The notes under the pieces were generated by a model. That model had not been told where the DNA came from. It worked only from the letters and a program-made list of their open reading frames with translations, and did not search any database. A program made the position numbers and the translations under genes. From Amphiura filiformis (taxonomy: Eukaryota; Echinodermata; Ophiuroidea; Amphilepidida; Amphiuridae), in contig NC_092635.1 of assembly GCF_039555335.1 (NCBI RefSeq), forward strand, positions 47,636,052 to 47,700,051: 64,000 bases of DNA, given 5' to 3'. Of this stretch, positions 41,940 to 53,789 are shown one piece after another (positions within the stretch are counted from its first letter, which is position 1; every line of letters begins with the position of its first letter).

Positions 41940-43280
41940 TTTTAAAAATATTAAAGTTATGCGGGAAACAATACTATGATACAGATGCAACATTTGTAAC
42001 AATTAACCCATTAACTGGCAAATATAATTGTGTGCCATACAAAGCCACAAAGACTCATGCCGACGCAGATAGAGATGGTAACATGTGCACTATTAATTGG
42101 AAAATAATATGTTTGGAAAGTAGCGAGATTAAGTTTCCAATGCTCACCGCTATGTGGAGTAGTATTTAGATGGTTCTCCAGATGTAAACTAGTGAGATCG
42201 CACGCTAGACAATAAATCGGGAACCAGTTCCCGGTGTCGTAACTTTATCGTCTAGTACCTTATCTTACTTTACTTTACATTGAAAGCCATCTAAATAATA
42301 TTCCGCATAGCTCTGCGAATGGAAAACTTAATGTCGATAATAATCATGATAAAACCAGATGGCACACTATTGTTTGAACTGAATAAAGCATAAAGTCAGA
42401 CATGGCAGAAGGGTGAGGCAGAATCATAGTTATGCATTGTGCAACACATGTCAACCAGACAGTTTTTTTCAAAATACATTTTAGAACCCCAACTAAAAAG
42501 GTTACGGATTATACTTACTTGGTATTTATGCTGAAGCTTTTAATTGAAAATTAGTTTTTATCCCTATTGTTACTATTAGTAGTATTGTTATTCATCTAAT
42601 TACTCTTCCAATTACCGTGTTGAAATATGAATATAATTCAGAATATATAGCTCTGTTTCACGGTATAAATGAATACCGACCCTAACTTGGAAAATTGCTG
42701 TTCTGGATAAACGACGTAAACTTGAACTCCAAATTGCTAAACTATCTCGACTAATAATAACTGTGTGTTATAAACAAAGTCATGCTAATAAAAGCAACAT
42801 GTGTTATTGTTACCTCCACGTTTTCTTTTAAGTGTTTCATGGTATAACCCTAGAACTACTGATTTATTTTGTAACACGGACTACGAAGAGGAGGGTTGTT
42901 GCACCCCCTAATTTTTAATTATAAACGTATTATGCTGATTTTGCTCTCCTCCATCCAGTGATATCAAAATGAGTACAAACATTCTCCACATAATCTTGCT
43001 ATGAGTATGACGTCATAATGTTCATGCAAATTTGGGAAATTTTGGCTATGTACAAAAGTACAGGCAAAACTAATTTTCGTCCAAAAATTCTACAAACATG
43101 CGATGTTCGCCGAATTTCTCCTAAATATAAAAAGAAATGACTATTTCAACCTAACTAACAAGCAAAAAGTCAGTAGCTATTGGAATAATTCTACAAGGGC
43201 GAAATGAAAATCATGTATTTTACAGCAGAAACCAATGGTGGGCCTCGCCAACCCCCCTCTATGTTCATATTTGATGGTAA
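41940..43280. repeat. Long repeat copy, direct duplicate of 6420-7345
   Basis: A 77-codon plus-strand frame (41936-42169), including YYDTDATFVTINPLTGKYNC and HADADRDGNMCTINWK, is open here but broken in the 6.4-kb copy. I do not recognise the protein. At 42118-42345 is the same inverted-repeat unit seen at 6578-6800 (gctcaccgctatg / catagctctgcgaatgg). Insertions (e.g. 42350-42740) distinguish the copies. Confidence 0.7.
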
Positions 43281-43310
43281 GGAGCTGGGTAAAAATTTTA
43301 TCACTAAAAT

Positions 43311-43420
43311 CAGGGCTGTCAACTTTTTGGAATTGCTTGGCGTGAGACAGAGGCGTACCGGGATTTGCCGACTACAATGTTAATTTTGACCCGTGATTAT
43401 TTGAGAGTTGACAGCCCTGG
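43311..43420. mobile_element. 110-bp miniature element (CAGGGCTGTCAACT)
   Basis: The termini CAGGGCTGTCAACT and AGTTGACAGCCCTG are perfect 14-bp inverted repeats. The interior 'cgtgagacagaggcgtaccggga' has no frame. No clear TSD. Confidence 0.8.
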
Positions 43421-43544
43421 GAAATGACTTGACAAATCCATCTGTGAGGCCAACTTTGGGCAAAAAATGTTTTGGAGAAAATCCCCTCAAACGGGTTCTT
43501 TGGCCCAAAAATTTCGGTCATCGTAACCATGGTAACTATTTATC

Positions 43545-43970
43545 TATTGGTCGTTATATGACTGTCATTTGAATACTGAGTTCTTATGATGCATCCTCCG
43601 GGGAGCAGTTTCAGACTATTCGCCGTAGAAGTGATGATGTAATATGATGGATTAACTACCATAGCAATCATAGATTGAATACAATACCGCTCTCTTCAAA
43701 GATACTAATTTTACAGGTGCGAGTGATCAGCATAATATAAATATTCTGTAGAACGAAGTGCGGTGCGATATATTCAAAAAATTGATTTAAGCTATTGCTA
43801 TGGTAATTAATCCTGTTACATCATCGCTTCTGTGGTTTGGGGTTATTTGGGGCATGGCAGAGGTTATCGTTTGAATCCTTTCATGACCACTGAAGCATAG
43901 TCAAGGACACTCGCGCGAATTGAAAGACTTGTCGCTCGCGACAAAAGAATATCAAAGGTCATAAAAGACA
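43545..43970. repeat. Inverted copy of 16745-17000 with an insertion
   Basis: 'gagcagtttcagactattcgcc' and 'tttcatgaccactgaagcatagtcaaggacac' are the complement of the 16.8-kb copy. The ~200 bp between them is extra. Confidence 0.65.
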
Positions 43971-44399
43971 AATTTTGTGTATTCTGCTCCCCCATAATAT
44001 TGGTCTTATGAACAACGACTGGTAAAATATAGTCTCACGGAACATATTATTGGTCTATAATGTACTAAGGTGGTTAAAAATTACTTCCTCACTATTTGAA
44101 GTGATGGATAATGTATCATGTTTAACATTAATATAATAAAATAAATATGCTACACAGTTTGCACTTTGTATTATAATAAATAGGTCAGTGTTTTGTTTTA
44201 ATATTTTAAATCTAAATTATAGCTATTTTATGCCTGCAATAGGATACACCAGGCATCTTCAATTATATAGGCTTACCCACCGCGCTGTCCGTAAAAGAGA
44301 GAAACATGTGATGCCTCCTCGATAGTCATGATGTAACGAACGAAATAAATCTACAGCGCGGAGGGTATTCCGTAGGCCCGCCCAATCCTAACCTTACGG

Positions 44400-44755
44400 A
44401 AATTTCCAAACAGCGTGCCACTTTGAATGCCCCTCTCAGCCTGACAAAAATTGCTTGCCCCTCTCGGCCTGCTAAAAATTGCATGTCTCGCCCCCCCCCC
44501 CTTGGCCTGCCAAAACTTTTGCGTCACACCGTGTCAAATTTGTGGGAACCCAATATGCAAATTCGAGCATATTGATCATGTGAAAAACGGAAAGAACGTT
44601 TTCATAGAGCGAGCGTTTTATTAAAAGGTGCCACATAAATGTGTGCAAAAATAGCTGGGTAAAACATGCTTGCTCTTCTTTTGGCTTGCCAAAACAACCC
44701 ACCCACCCCCCTATTTTATATTACCTTCCCCCAGGCTTCATAATTATTGCACCGG
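44400..44755. mobile_element. Miniature element with TGCAATAATT ends, copy 2 (left end unclear)
   Basis: The right end CAGGCTTCATAATTATTGCACCGG and inner 'ggcctg(c)caaaa' phrases match elements at 29469 and 54934. The left terminus is not preserved. Confidence 0.5.
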
Positions 44756-45334
44756 TATTTTAGAAAATACCATTTCGGCTTAATCACTGTTAGGCCTACA
44801 ATGATGCAACGTGAGTGTTGTTAAAAAAAACTTGGGGAAATCATAGTAAAATAAGACTGAACTTATACGTGGATTATAGATCTCCGTATTTGGTTTAAAA
44901 ATAAAACCATTTTCATCAATAAACTCAGAAACATGAAAAAGATAACAACTCTAGGCCCTACTACCTGCTGTTTATTCACAATTTCCCACGCAAATGCCTA
45001 TTATAGCCTTTTAAATAAATTGAAACATCATACCCATGCACAAAGTTCGGTGTAATATGCATAATAGTATACACCACAGTTAGTACTATGCGGCTACGAA
45101 ACCAGGTCTCAAGTTTAAACCTAGGTTTAAACCCAGGTCTAACTAGTCCGAGCTTTCGGAATCGTAAAATACCTTAAACCTAGGTTTAGGCTTAAGCCGG
45201 GACTAGTTAGACCCAGGTTTAAGTTAGCACCGGCTTAAGTTAAACCACCTTTCGGAATTCCAACCTATGCATCTTCATTTGGCACGATTTTAGTACCCAC
45301 AATTGTGTTCATTTTAGCATTGAAATTGCATTTT
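44756..45334. other. No gene; diverged inverted 'cctaggtttaaac' phrases
   Basis: At 45105-45250, 'cctaggtttaaacccaggtctaactag' and 'ctagttagacccaggtttaag' form an inverted repeat with further 'taaacctaggttta' palindromes between them. Confidence 0.5.
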
Positions 45335-46150
45335 TTGCGCGCTTAGCGCGCATTTGTCCCGGTAATGTTTTTTTAGTAGTAGACCATTGGGACAATTAGG
45401 AAATTTTTCCCCCTGGCTCGGTGACTCCGGTACGCCCCCCTTTGAATTTTAGCATTGAAATAGCAAATGTTTGCGCGCTACGCGCGCACTTTATCAAAAT
45501 TTCGAGCTTTTCCCGGTAAAGGAATTCTACGGACAGCTTGCAAAAACTTGAGTTACAGTGTAGAGGAGGAGCGTCATCAGTGCCGCCGAGAGCTATTACG
45601 GGCCCGGGGGCAATGTGAACGCACGGGCCCCTTTGATCAGTGATGACGGTGCAGGACTTCATAAGTGTGTGTGTGTGGGGGGGGGGGGGGCAACAGTGAC
45701 ATACATTTCTTTGTAACATGGGGGAGGGAGGTTGGTGTAAAATCCTTGAACATATGTTGCAGCGCAGCGAAAGTAGCATGTTTAGCTGCCAATAATCAAA
45801 TATAAACAAATAAGAGACAAATGCGCGAGAAGCGCGCACAAATTTGGAATTTGAACGGCATTTTGCTCCCAGATTAAGTTTCTCTTAACAACGTCCACGC
45901 GAAGTGCAAAGCAAAAAAATTGCCAATTGAAAGCTAAAATGATCCAAGTATGAATTGTATACTAATGCGCGCGAAGCGCGAGAAAATTTGTAATTCGAAT
46001 TAGCGACTTTTGCTCCCAGATTGGACTTATTGAAACAAAGTCCGTGCGAAGCGCGTAAAATTGCCAATTTTAAGGTAAATGATCAAATAACAAATGAAGG
46101 GCACAATGCTCGCGAAGCGCGCGAAAATTTGCAATTTGTGTTCCCACGAT
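45335..46150. repeat. Degenerate repeats with GCGCG-AAG-CGCGC palindromes
   Basis: CpG palindromes such as gcgcgcttagcgcgc (45338), gcgcgctacgcgcgc (45469), gcgcgagaagcgcgc (45822), gcgcgcgaagcgcg (45965), gtgcgaagcgcg (46043) and tcgcgaagcgcgcg (46109) recur. They are often followed by 'aaattgcaatt' and 'gctcccagatta' phrases. The same motif occurs alone at 24722. A C/G-run-rich segment lies at 45595-45730. Confidence 0.7.
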
Positions 46151-46284
46151 TAAGCTGCACTCCCCTGATTTCTCGAAGGTTTCATTATATCGAGGATGAT
46201 CATTTTGGAAAAAGTAAAGAATAAATTACAGTGAAATATTTATTAGAGTGTGTGTTTCAAAGGCTATCTTGTATTGTTTTATCA

Positions 46285-46740
46285 AATGCACGTCTCTTTT
46301 CTTTGTTTTTACGGGCCCGTTACTTTTGTTTGCTTTTTATGGGCCGTAAAAGAGCAAAGAAAACATACCTTATAATGGACCCGTAAAGGCAAAGAAAGGA
46401 GACCGTAGTGGGCCCGTAAAAAGCAAAGAAAAGATACCATAGGCCCGTAAAGGAAATAAAAGAGACCTTAGCATGCTTAGTGAGTATGTAAGCAAAGAAA
46501 AGATACCTTAATGGACAAATAAAAAAAAAAAGAGACCTCGGAAGGCCCGTGAAAAGCAAAGAAGAGATACCTTAGGCCTAAGAAAAGAGACCTTTGTCGG
46601 GCCGTATAGTAAAGTAAAGAAAATATGCCTTAATTGCAAGGTATCTTTTACCATGTTTACCGGCCACTGAAGTCCGTTTTCTTTGCTTTTACTGCCCCAT
46701 AGTAAAGTATCTTTTCTTCACTTTTTATGGGCCCCTAGTA
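46285..46740. repeat. Minisatellite, ~35-40-bp unit (gggcccgtaaaagcaaagaaa)
   Basis: About ten imperfect units of the type 'agaccttagtgggcccgtaaaaagcaaagaaaagatacctta', with an inverted tail at each end (ttctttgtttttacgggccc at 46301; ttctttgcttttactgcccc at 46680). Confidence 0.8.
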
Positions 46741-47390
46741 CCCCGGGCCCCGGGGTAACTCCCCCGGTTGCCCCCCCCCCCCCCCTTAAATTTTCGCTGT
46801 AGTGAGGAAAAAAAACCTATTAGGGCGATATCACAGTGGGCTCATGGTGGGCGATATGATATAAGGAACTTATTTAGCTTTATTTGAGATCAGTAGGAGT
46901 GGGAATGAATTTGCATGTAAGCACGTGGACTGCTATTGTTTAGTGCGGATATTGCGTGCAGTATGGATTTTAATACCAAATGTGATTGTCACAAGTCACA
47001 AAAGCTTTTTTATTTTTATTCAAGCAGCTGCCACTTTAATGATGTTCCTACCTTAAACATAAATCCCAGTCTTGCCACGTTTGACAAAACTTGAACAGTG
47101 TAATTTGGTTATAATCAAGTTGAATTGCGATCTTAAAACGATTTTTCAAAAGACTATGAATTCCAAGCGAAGTGCGCAAAAATTTTGATTTTCCACTGCT
47201 TCATGGGAGAGCAGAATCGATCTAGGGCCTAAAAAAGTAAAGGAGGCGAGCCTGTATATAAACAGTGAACGGAGTGCCCATCTCTCTTTCATTGGCGATT
47301 GGGCCAGACTCCTCCATGTAATGTTGCTGTAGGGGGATCGCTACACCTCCTCCACAGCGAGTCTGTTACCTTCCCAGCATTAAAGAATAC
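46741..47390. other. No supported gene
   Basis: A C-run at 46769-46786 follows 'ccccgggccccgggg'. The remainder has no recognisable feature. Confidence 0.4.
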
Positions 47391-47391
47391 A

Positions 47392-47440
47392 GGTACCCAT
47401 TTAAACACCTGGGTGGAGAGGAGTAATCGAGATAAAGTAC
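47392..47440. repeat. SINE-like fragment
   Basis: 'caggtacccatttaaacacctgggtggagaggagtaatcgagataaag' is a phrase I associate with tRNA-derived SINEs of marine invertebrates (from memory). It is cut off by the following mariner-like terminus. Confidence 0.4.
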
Positions 47441-47930
47441 CGGGTGTCCCCAAAAAAGGTTACATGTAGATTTTTGAAACTAATCTAATGTTCATAAATA
47501 TAAATATTCTTTTCATGACATAGTCTATGTACCCTCTACTAGTACCTCTGTGAATGTCAAGTTCACAACCTACGTACTTAGCCCGCATTCCAGGCATTCC
47601 TGACCAAGCTCTTTACGTGACATAATGCAACACGGGTCATTATACCACCGTCACAGCCACCGTGCATTTGGCGGGGCACTTGAGTAGGCCCAGCCATAGC
47701 ATGGCAGACGCAGTATTTTATACTGATAAACAAAGAATAAAACCTGTTCAGTTTTATTTCAAGAGTTCAGTCAGAAATGTAAAAACAAACATTAGCGATT
47801 TCAAGTAAACAAAATCCAAGCAATGCCTAAATGCAAAAGATTGTAATTCATTTCACTATGTTGATGACAGGAGATACAGCGTGCAGAACTGCTTTCACCA
47901 AAAACGTGTTCTTCTCTAATGACCATCTTC
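47441..47930 (+). mobile_element. Truncated mariner-like transposon, copy 2
   Basis: It begins CCGGGTGTCCCCAAAAAAGG. An ATG at 47701 opens MADAVFYTDKQRIKPVQFYF, then a stop at ~47808. It matches copy 1 (3729-4130) including sequence after the stop ('cattagcgatttcaa', 'atgacaggagatacag'). There is about 170 bp more leader here than in copy 1. No DDE domain. Confidence 0.5.
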
Positions 47931-48880
47931 CTTTATTTGTTACCACCAAGAGTCAAGAAGCTTTAAAACCGATTTATTTTCAGTGTACAATATTTAATTT
48001 TTCAATATGTTACTTTTGTGCAATAAGTTCAACAATGAAAAATAAGAGAAACATAAAAGTAATAAAGACAAATTCTCAAAACAAAGGTGTGCTTGTGTTT
48101 AACTTTCGTTGTGCGATATTTTGATGGTTAGCCACTCTTGACACCCCTGTCATCTTGCACTCATAAGTTAAGTTGCTTTAAGGGGTTGTTTGGAATGACA
48201 GGTGAGTCAGGGGTCAAAAACAAAATTTTTACCTTTTTGACCCCAGCACATGTGTATGTATGATCTGCCATACAAAAATTAAAAAAACAATACCTCAAAG
48301 TATCATTTTTTAATGTTTTTTGTTTTAATCACGCTTTTCTACAAATTTCATCTGTTTGTACCGGGGGCGTGTCTGTTGCCAGGTAGGCCTACATGACAGC
48401 ATAGACACACGTTACAACCTTGAATAATAATACAGAATGACGTTATATTCTTCTTAACCTATCTTAGAACTGCCTATTATTTCAATTGTTATACTGTTCT
48501 GGTTGGTTTATTGCATATACTGTATAGAAATTATGCAATATGACGTCGAGCATGACAGAGTCATCTTCATTCAAATAAAATTCAGGTACCCGTAAGGTAC
48601 CACGGAGCAATTCGCACGATAATACAATAAAACAGATGAAAGGTATGAATGGTTGTGGAATCGAATTGCAGACCTGTCCCTCTGTCACCTTAGAACTGCA
48701 TCTCGTAGGCAATGGTAGGTAATAAACCAACCGGAACGATATAACAGCATGTCTTGGTCTCAATTCAAGATGTGCAATTTGGACACACCTACTCGTTGGC
48801 TGATTTATACTTCAACAGTTCCTCAAAGTGATATCAGAAAAGCCACTATCTCATCTATCTCATTGTGGCCCGCAGTATGC
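47931..48880. other. No supported gene
   Basis: Short open frames only. 'gcaattcgattcc' near 48655 (minus strand) resembles a Pol III B box, but no tRNA folds around it. Confidence 0.4.
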
Positions 48881-48886
48881 GCTCGC

Positions 48887-49143
48887 CCCGGGGCACTCAA
48901 CTTTAGAATTGATGGGTATATGTGCCTACATTTTGTACAAGCGTCGCGAAGTAGGCGCATATCAGTACAAAACGTTGGGTTTTTTTATAAAAAAAGGGTC
49001 AATTATGTACAATCAAAATGAAAAAGGGGTCATTGGGTATAATATTTTGAAAACTGAAGGTGCCTGGTCATCGGGTATAGTCGGCTTCAAAAGAGGGGCA
49101 TATATTGACAGGCACATACCGTCACCTCTAAAGTTGATGCCCC
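48887..49143. mobile_element. Miniature element, CCCGGGGCA ends
   Basis: CCGGGGCACTCAACTTTAGA at the left and its imperfect complement (tctaaagttgatgcccctgg) at the right, with similarity over ~40 bp through 'tatgtgcct'. Flanking 'tgcgctcg' / 'tgctcg' may be a decayed TSD. Termini are like the hAT-type element at 7630. Confidence 0.65.
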
Positions 49144-50220
49144 TGGGTGCTCGCATTATATTTTGTTCATGGCTCGGCTTTTAAAACTCCCACACATCAC
49201 AATAAGGCTATTGAAAAGTGTATAGAATAGCTAATGATAGACTGGTCCCTGCGATTAGTCGCGGACCCGAGCGACAATATAGTAAACACATCGAGTTTAT
49301 AACACAAGTGACAGTAGTCGTGAATTATGGAGGGTTTCATTGAACTTCTACCAGCAAAATATGGAATAATACTAACACAAGACACCAATCGAGATGATGA
49401 TACCAGCCATAATGGAAGGCTTGTATTTGACCTTCTTATGAATCCAATTTCGTGGCGAGAAGTTAAAAGGTAATGTATATTTCAAGAAATTTGGGTTCAA
49501 AAATTCCGTATCAGCTCGTATCATCAATTCCGTAAATATGGCGTATAGAGGCACAACTTGACAATAAACTGAACTATTTAAACGTAAAGGACGCACTGGA
49601 TACACATAAATTTGTGTTTCCTTGCTGGCGGAATAGTTGTAAAACTCTTTTTTGTTAAAAAGTTGGACAATTTATGAATTATGATTGGCAAAATAGCGAA
49701 AGGAAATAGACTTTTCCAACCATGTAAAACTACACTGGGTTGTTGACATGGTCGACATACATTAAGACATACGCATGTTCCTAAAGTAGGAGGTAAGTAC
49801 TATAATTAATTGTTTAAAGTGCTCAACATACCAGCAAAAAGTCATAGGGTCATCAGAGTACAGGGACTTTGTGAAATACTGGTACAAAAATAAAGTGCGT
49901 GAGCCGATATGCAACATCAAATATAAAAGCCGATTTACATAATTTCCCATGACCTTACAGAAGTGATCGTGCTCAAATATAAAACTATAGAGTTTGGTCC
50001 TTGATATGCACCATCAATTGTGTACTTGTGATCAATATTGCTAGGCAAACAATCACAGCAAACATGCCAAAATCCTCCCATTTCTCCTCCATTTACACAC
50101 ATATAAACCCATCCCTTAAGATACGGAAATGAAACTTAGCAAACAGTTGCAAGAAGGATGGATAAATAAAATATCTGAAAAAATTATATTGTTTTGTTAT
50201 ACCATCACAAAATGCGTTTC
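49144..50220. other. No supported gene
   Basis: Several 60-77-codon frames, none with a family signature. Confidence 0.4.
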
Positions 50221-50221
50221 A

Positions 50222-50360
50222 TTTTCTACATGTAACCTTTATATGGGACACCTTGTACCTTACTCAAGGGCACAACACGATGGCGTCGCCGGGGCTCGAA
50301 CCCGCAACCTTCCGATTATGAGTCGGAGCCCGTTCCGCTCGGCCACCGTGCTCCCTAGGG
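50222..50360 (-). repeat. tRNA-derived SINE (Met-CAT-like head)
   Basis: The minus strand reads GGTGGCCGAGCGG (A box), an anticodon arm TCCGA-CTCATAA-TCGGA (anticodon CAT, perfect stem) and GCGGGTTCGAGCCCCGG (B box GGTTCGAGCCC). The acceptor ends do not pair (ggagcac against cgacgcc). 'cttgagtaaggtacaaggtg' follows, as in tRNA-derived SINEs. Not a functional tRNA. Confidence 0.6.
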
Positions 50361-51110
50361 CCTATGTCGCACTAATGTGGTCGATTCGGTGCCCCGGCCC
50401 AGACAGCGCCCAGAACACATTCACTCTCTTGCCCCCAGCTACGACACTGGGAAATAAACTTAAAAACACGAGTTCCCAATCCCTTCAGTTGTATGTTTAT
50501 GCCACATGTTACCCAATTAGACAGGTGTATAAGTAGGTTTTAGTACAGTGTGCTTATTATATCCAGCAATTTTGAGGTTTCTCTTCTCTTATCAACAGTG
50601 TAAAAATTCGAACAAATGTCATGTTAGTTGAAAAAGCTATTTGCTAATGGTTTCAGTCATGTCAATATAAATTCTACATAAAAGTGCATTAGGTTTACGT
50701 ATGTTACAGTTCACACGCACTTCAAAAGATACGCAAGACCATGGTTACTTTTTGTACCTGTGATTGTAAGTTAAAGTGGAAGTGTGTAACACTAAGTTAA
50801 AGGCCTATTCAGTGATTTGATCATCCAGAAGATCGTAAAATTCATTACAATTCAGATTTTTGCACCATTGTTAGTGTTATAGATGTGCTAGTAGTTAAGC
50901 CGAAAGCACTGTTAAAAGCCTGTTAAATAAGGTATTTTATATGCATCTGTAAGAAATTAGTTACATACATTTGAATGGGGCTTCAACTTTGTCAATACTG
51001 CTGTTTTCCTCGTTTTTTTGCTCAATTTTTCATTTCAAAAATACCTGACAATTTTAACGACTTTCCTTTACTTTTAGGAATTTTTTTACACTTTCGCTGG
51101 GATCACTGAA
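50361..51110. other. No recognisable feature
   Basis: Nothing identifiable before the foldback element. Confidence 0.45.
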
Positions 51111-51114
51111 TAAG

Positions 51115-53512
51115 TAGTTAGGGGAAAAAGTTCACTTTGGTGACCACTCTCTGGCTAGTAAGGTTTGACGATTGATTCGACTTCTATGGACCATTTAGAA
51201 AAAAATAGCCACCATGTCCCTCGCGAAAATCCCGGCATTTTTCGCTAGAGGCCAAAATCCAAAATGGCCGCCACCACCATTTTGAAAATTTAAGTTTTGA
51301 ACCAGAGCACCTATAATCATGCACAAAGACACTTTTTCGGATATGTCGAGTACAAGGATTCCGATTCTGACATTAGTTTGACATTACGGCATAATTTTCA
51401 CCCAGAAATCCAAGATGGTGGCCGGCACCATCTTGAAAAATTTAGTTTTGAACAAGAGGACCTTAAATCGTGTACAAAGACACTTTTTTGGATAAGTCGA
51501 CCACAAGGATTTCAAATTTGACATTACTTTGACATTACGAACTAATATTTACCCAGAAATCCAAGATGGTGGCCGCCGGCGCCATCTTGAAAAAAATAAG
51601 TTTTGAACCAGATTACCTAAAATCGTGTACAAAGACACCTTTTCCGGTAAGTCGACCCCAAGAAATCCGAATCTGACATTAAGTTGACGTTACAAAATAA
51701 TTTTTGCCCAGAAATCCAAGATGGCCCCATTTGGTAGAGCGTAAATGTGATTTTTGAATGAGAGCAGAAGCATAAGTGTGTCATTTCCGCCTTATCTGGG
51801 GTTCATGTCTCTTATATGGGGTTTCAACTGCCTTATCTTGGGTTTACATCCCTTATCTATGGATAAGGCGCCTTATCTGTGGTTTAGACGGCCTTATCAT
51901 GGGTTTACGTTCCTTACCTGTGGCTAAGATGCCTTAACCTTAGCATATCGCAGTCTAAACCCAGATAAGGCATATAAACCCCAGATAATGCGCCGTAACC
52001 CCAGATAAGCGACGTAGACCCCAGATAAAGCAGTCTAAACCCCAAATAAGGCGCCTTAACCCTAAATAAGGAACATAAACCCCAGAAAAGACATCTAAAC
52101 CCCACATAAGGTGCCTTAACTCTAGATAAGGGTTGTTAACCCCAGATAAGGGTCGTAAACCTCAGATAAGGCATCTAAACCCAAGATAAGGCGCCTTAAC
52201 CCCAGATAAGAGACGTACACTCAGATATGGCAGTTTAAACCCCAGATAAGGCGCCGTCTGGGTTTTACTTCTCTTATATTAGGTTTATGTTCCTTATTTA
52301 TGGTTAAGGCGCCTTATTTGGGGTTGGGACTGGTTTATCTGAGGTGTACGTCCCTTATCTGGGGTTACGGCGCCTTATCGGGGGTTTAAACTGTCATATC
52401 TGAGTTTACGTCTCTTATCTGGGGTTAAGGCGCCTTATCTTGGGTTTAGATGTCTTATCTGAGGTTTACGACCCTTATCTGGGGTTAACGACCCGTATCT
52501 AGAGTTTGGGCACCTTATGTGGGGTTTGGAGGCCTTATCTTAGGTTTATGTTCCTCATTTAGGGTTAAAGCGCCTTGTTTGGGGGGTTGGACTGCTTTAT
52601 CGGCGGTCTACGTCCCTTATCTGGGGTTACGACGCATTATCTGGGGTTTAGATGCCTTATCTGGGTTTAGACTGCGATATGCTAAGGTTAAGGCATCTTA
52701 GCCACAGGTAAGGAACGTAAATCCAGGATAAGGCCGTCTAAACCACAGGTAAGGCGCCTTATCCCTAGATAAGGGATGTAAACCCAAGATAAGGCAGTTT
52801 AAACCCCATATAAGGGACATGAACCCCAGATAAGGCGGAAATGACACATTTATGCTTCTGCTTTCATTCAAAAATCACATTTACGCTCTACCAAATGGGG
52901 GCCATCTTGGATTTCTGGGCAAAAATTATTTTGTAACGTCAAATTAATGTCAGATTCGGATTTCTTGGGGTCGACTTACCGGAAAAAGTGTCTTTGTACA
53001 CGATTTTAGGTAATCGGGTTCAAAACTTATTTTTTTCAAGATGGCGCCGGCGGCCACCATCTTGGATTTCTGGGTAAATATGAGTTCGTAATGTCAAAGT
53101 AATGTCAAATTTGAAATCCTCGTGGTCGACTTATCCAAAAAGTGTCTTTGTACACGATTTAAGGTCCTCTTGTTCTAAACTAAATTTTTCAAGATGGTGC
53201 CGGCCACCATCTTGGATTTCTGGGTGAAAATGATGCCGTAATGTCAAACTAATGTCAGAATCGGAATCCTTGTACTCGACATATCCGAAAAAGTGTCTTT
53301 GTGCATGATTATAGGTGCTCTGGTTCAAAACTTAAATTTTCAAAATGGTGGTGGCGGCCATTTTGGATTTTGGCCTCTAGCGAAAAATGCCGGGATTTTC
53401 GCGAGGGACATGGTGGCTATTTTTTTTTCTAAATGGTCCATAGAAGTCGAATCAATCGTCAAACCTTACTAGCCAGAGAGTGGTCACCAAAGTGAACTTT
53501 TTCCCCTAACTA
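51115..53512. mobile_element. 2.4-kb foldback element (giant palindrome with repeat-filled arms)
   Basis: The ends TAGTTAGGGGAAAAAGTTCA and its complement are inverted, and the whole interval folds back around ~52313. The outer ~670 bp of each arm holds three ~150-bp tandem units, each with 'aaatccaagatggtggccg', 'agttttgaac', 'gtacaaagacac' and 'gacatta'. The inner ~540 bp per arm is a ~21-26-bp repeat of 'cccagataaggc(gcc)ttaa' type. Matching frames at 51297 (plus) and 53328 (minus) differ at only about two of 65 codons, so the arms are ~97-98 percent alike there. Long inverted repeats built of short tandem repeats are the hallmark of foldback (FB/TU-type) elements. No transposase. Flanks: AAG on both sides or a TA target; ambiguous. 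Confidence 0.9.
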
Positions 53513-53789
53513 AAGCCAAAATAAATTACAGGTTTCTGAGAATAACTGTAGAATACCCCACCCCCAAAAGCTGGCAGCACCCTAGCACTAATTTCTAACC
53601 CTAGTCATAAACTTTAATCCTAATCATTCATAACAGTAATTCTAATCTCTAATTTTTACTCTAAACCACATATGTTGGTACTCCTTGTTTTGACCCACTT
53701 TCAAAGTAGGACACAATCATGACGACCTGTATTTTTTCAAAAGAAACATATGTCATGATTTTGCATTGGCGAACTACTATTGTGTTAAT
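53513..53789. other. No recognisable feature
   Basis: Short 'ctaatctctaattttta' A/T phrases only. Confidence 0.4.

Noticed and set aside
46320..46559. Hydrophobic 79-codon minus-strand protein with repeated FFA/LFF
   Set aside because: Translation of the purine-rich minisatellite; repetition follows the DNA unit.
50270..50350. Functional tRNA-Met gene
   Set aside because: The anticodon arm is perfect but the acceptor ends do not pair and SINE-like sequence follows.
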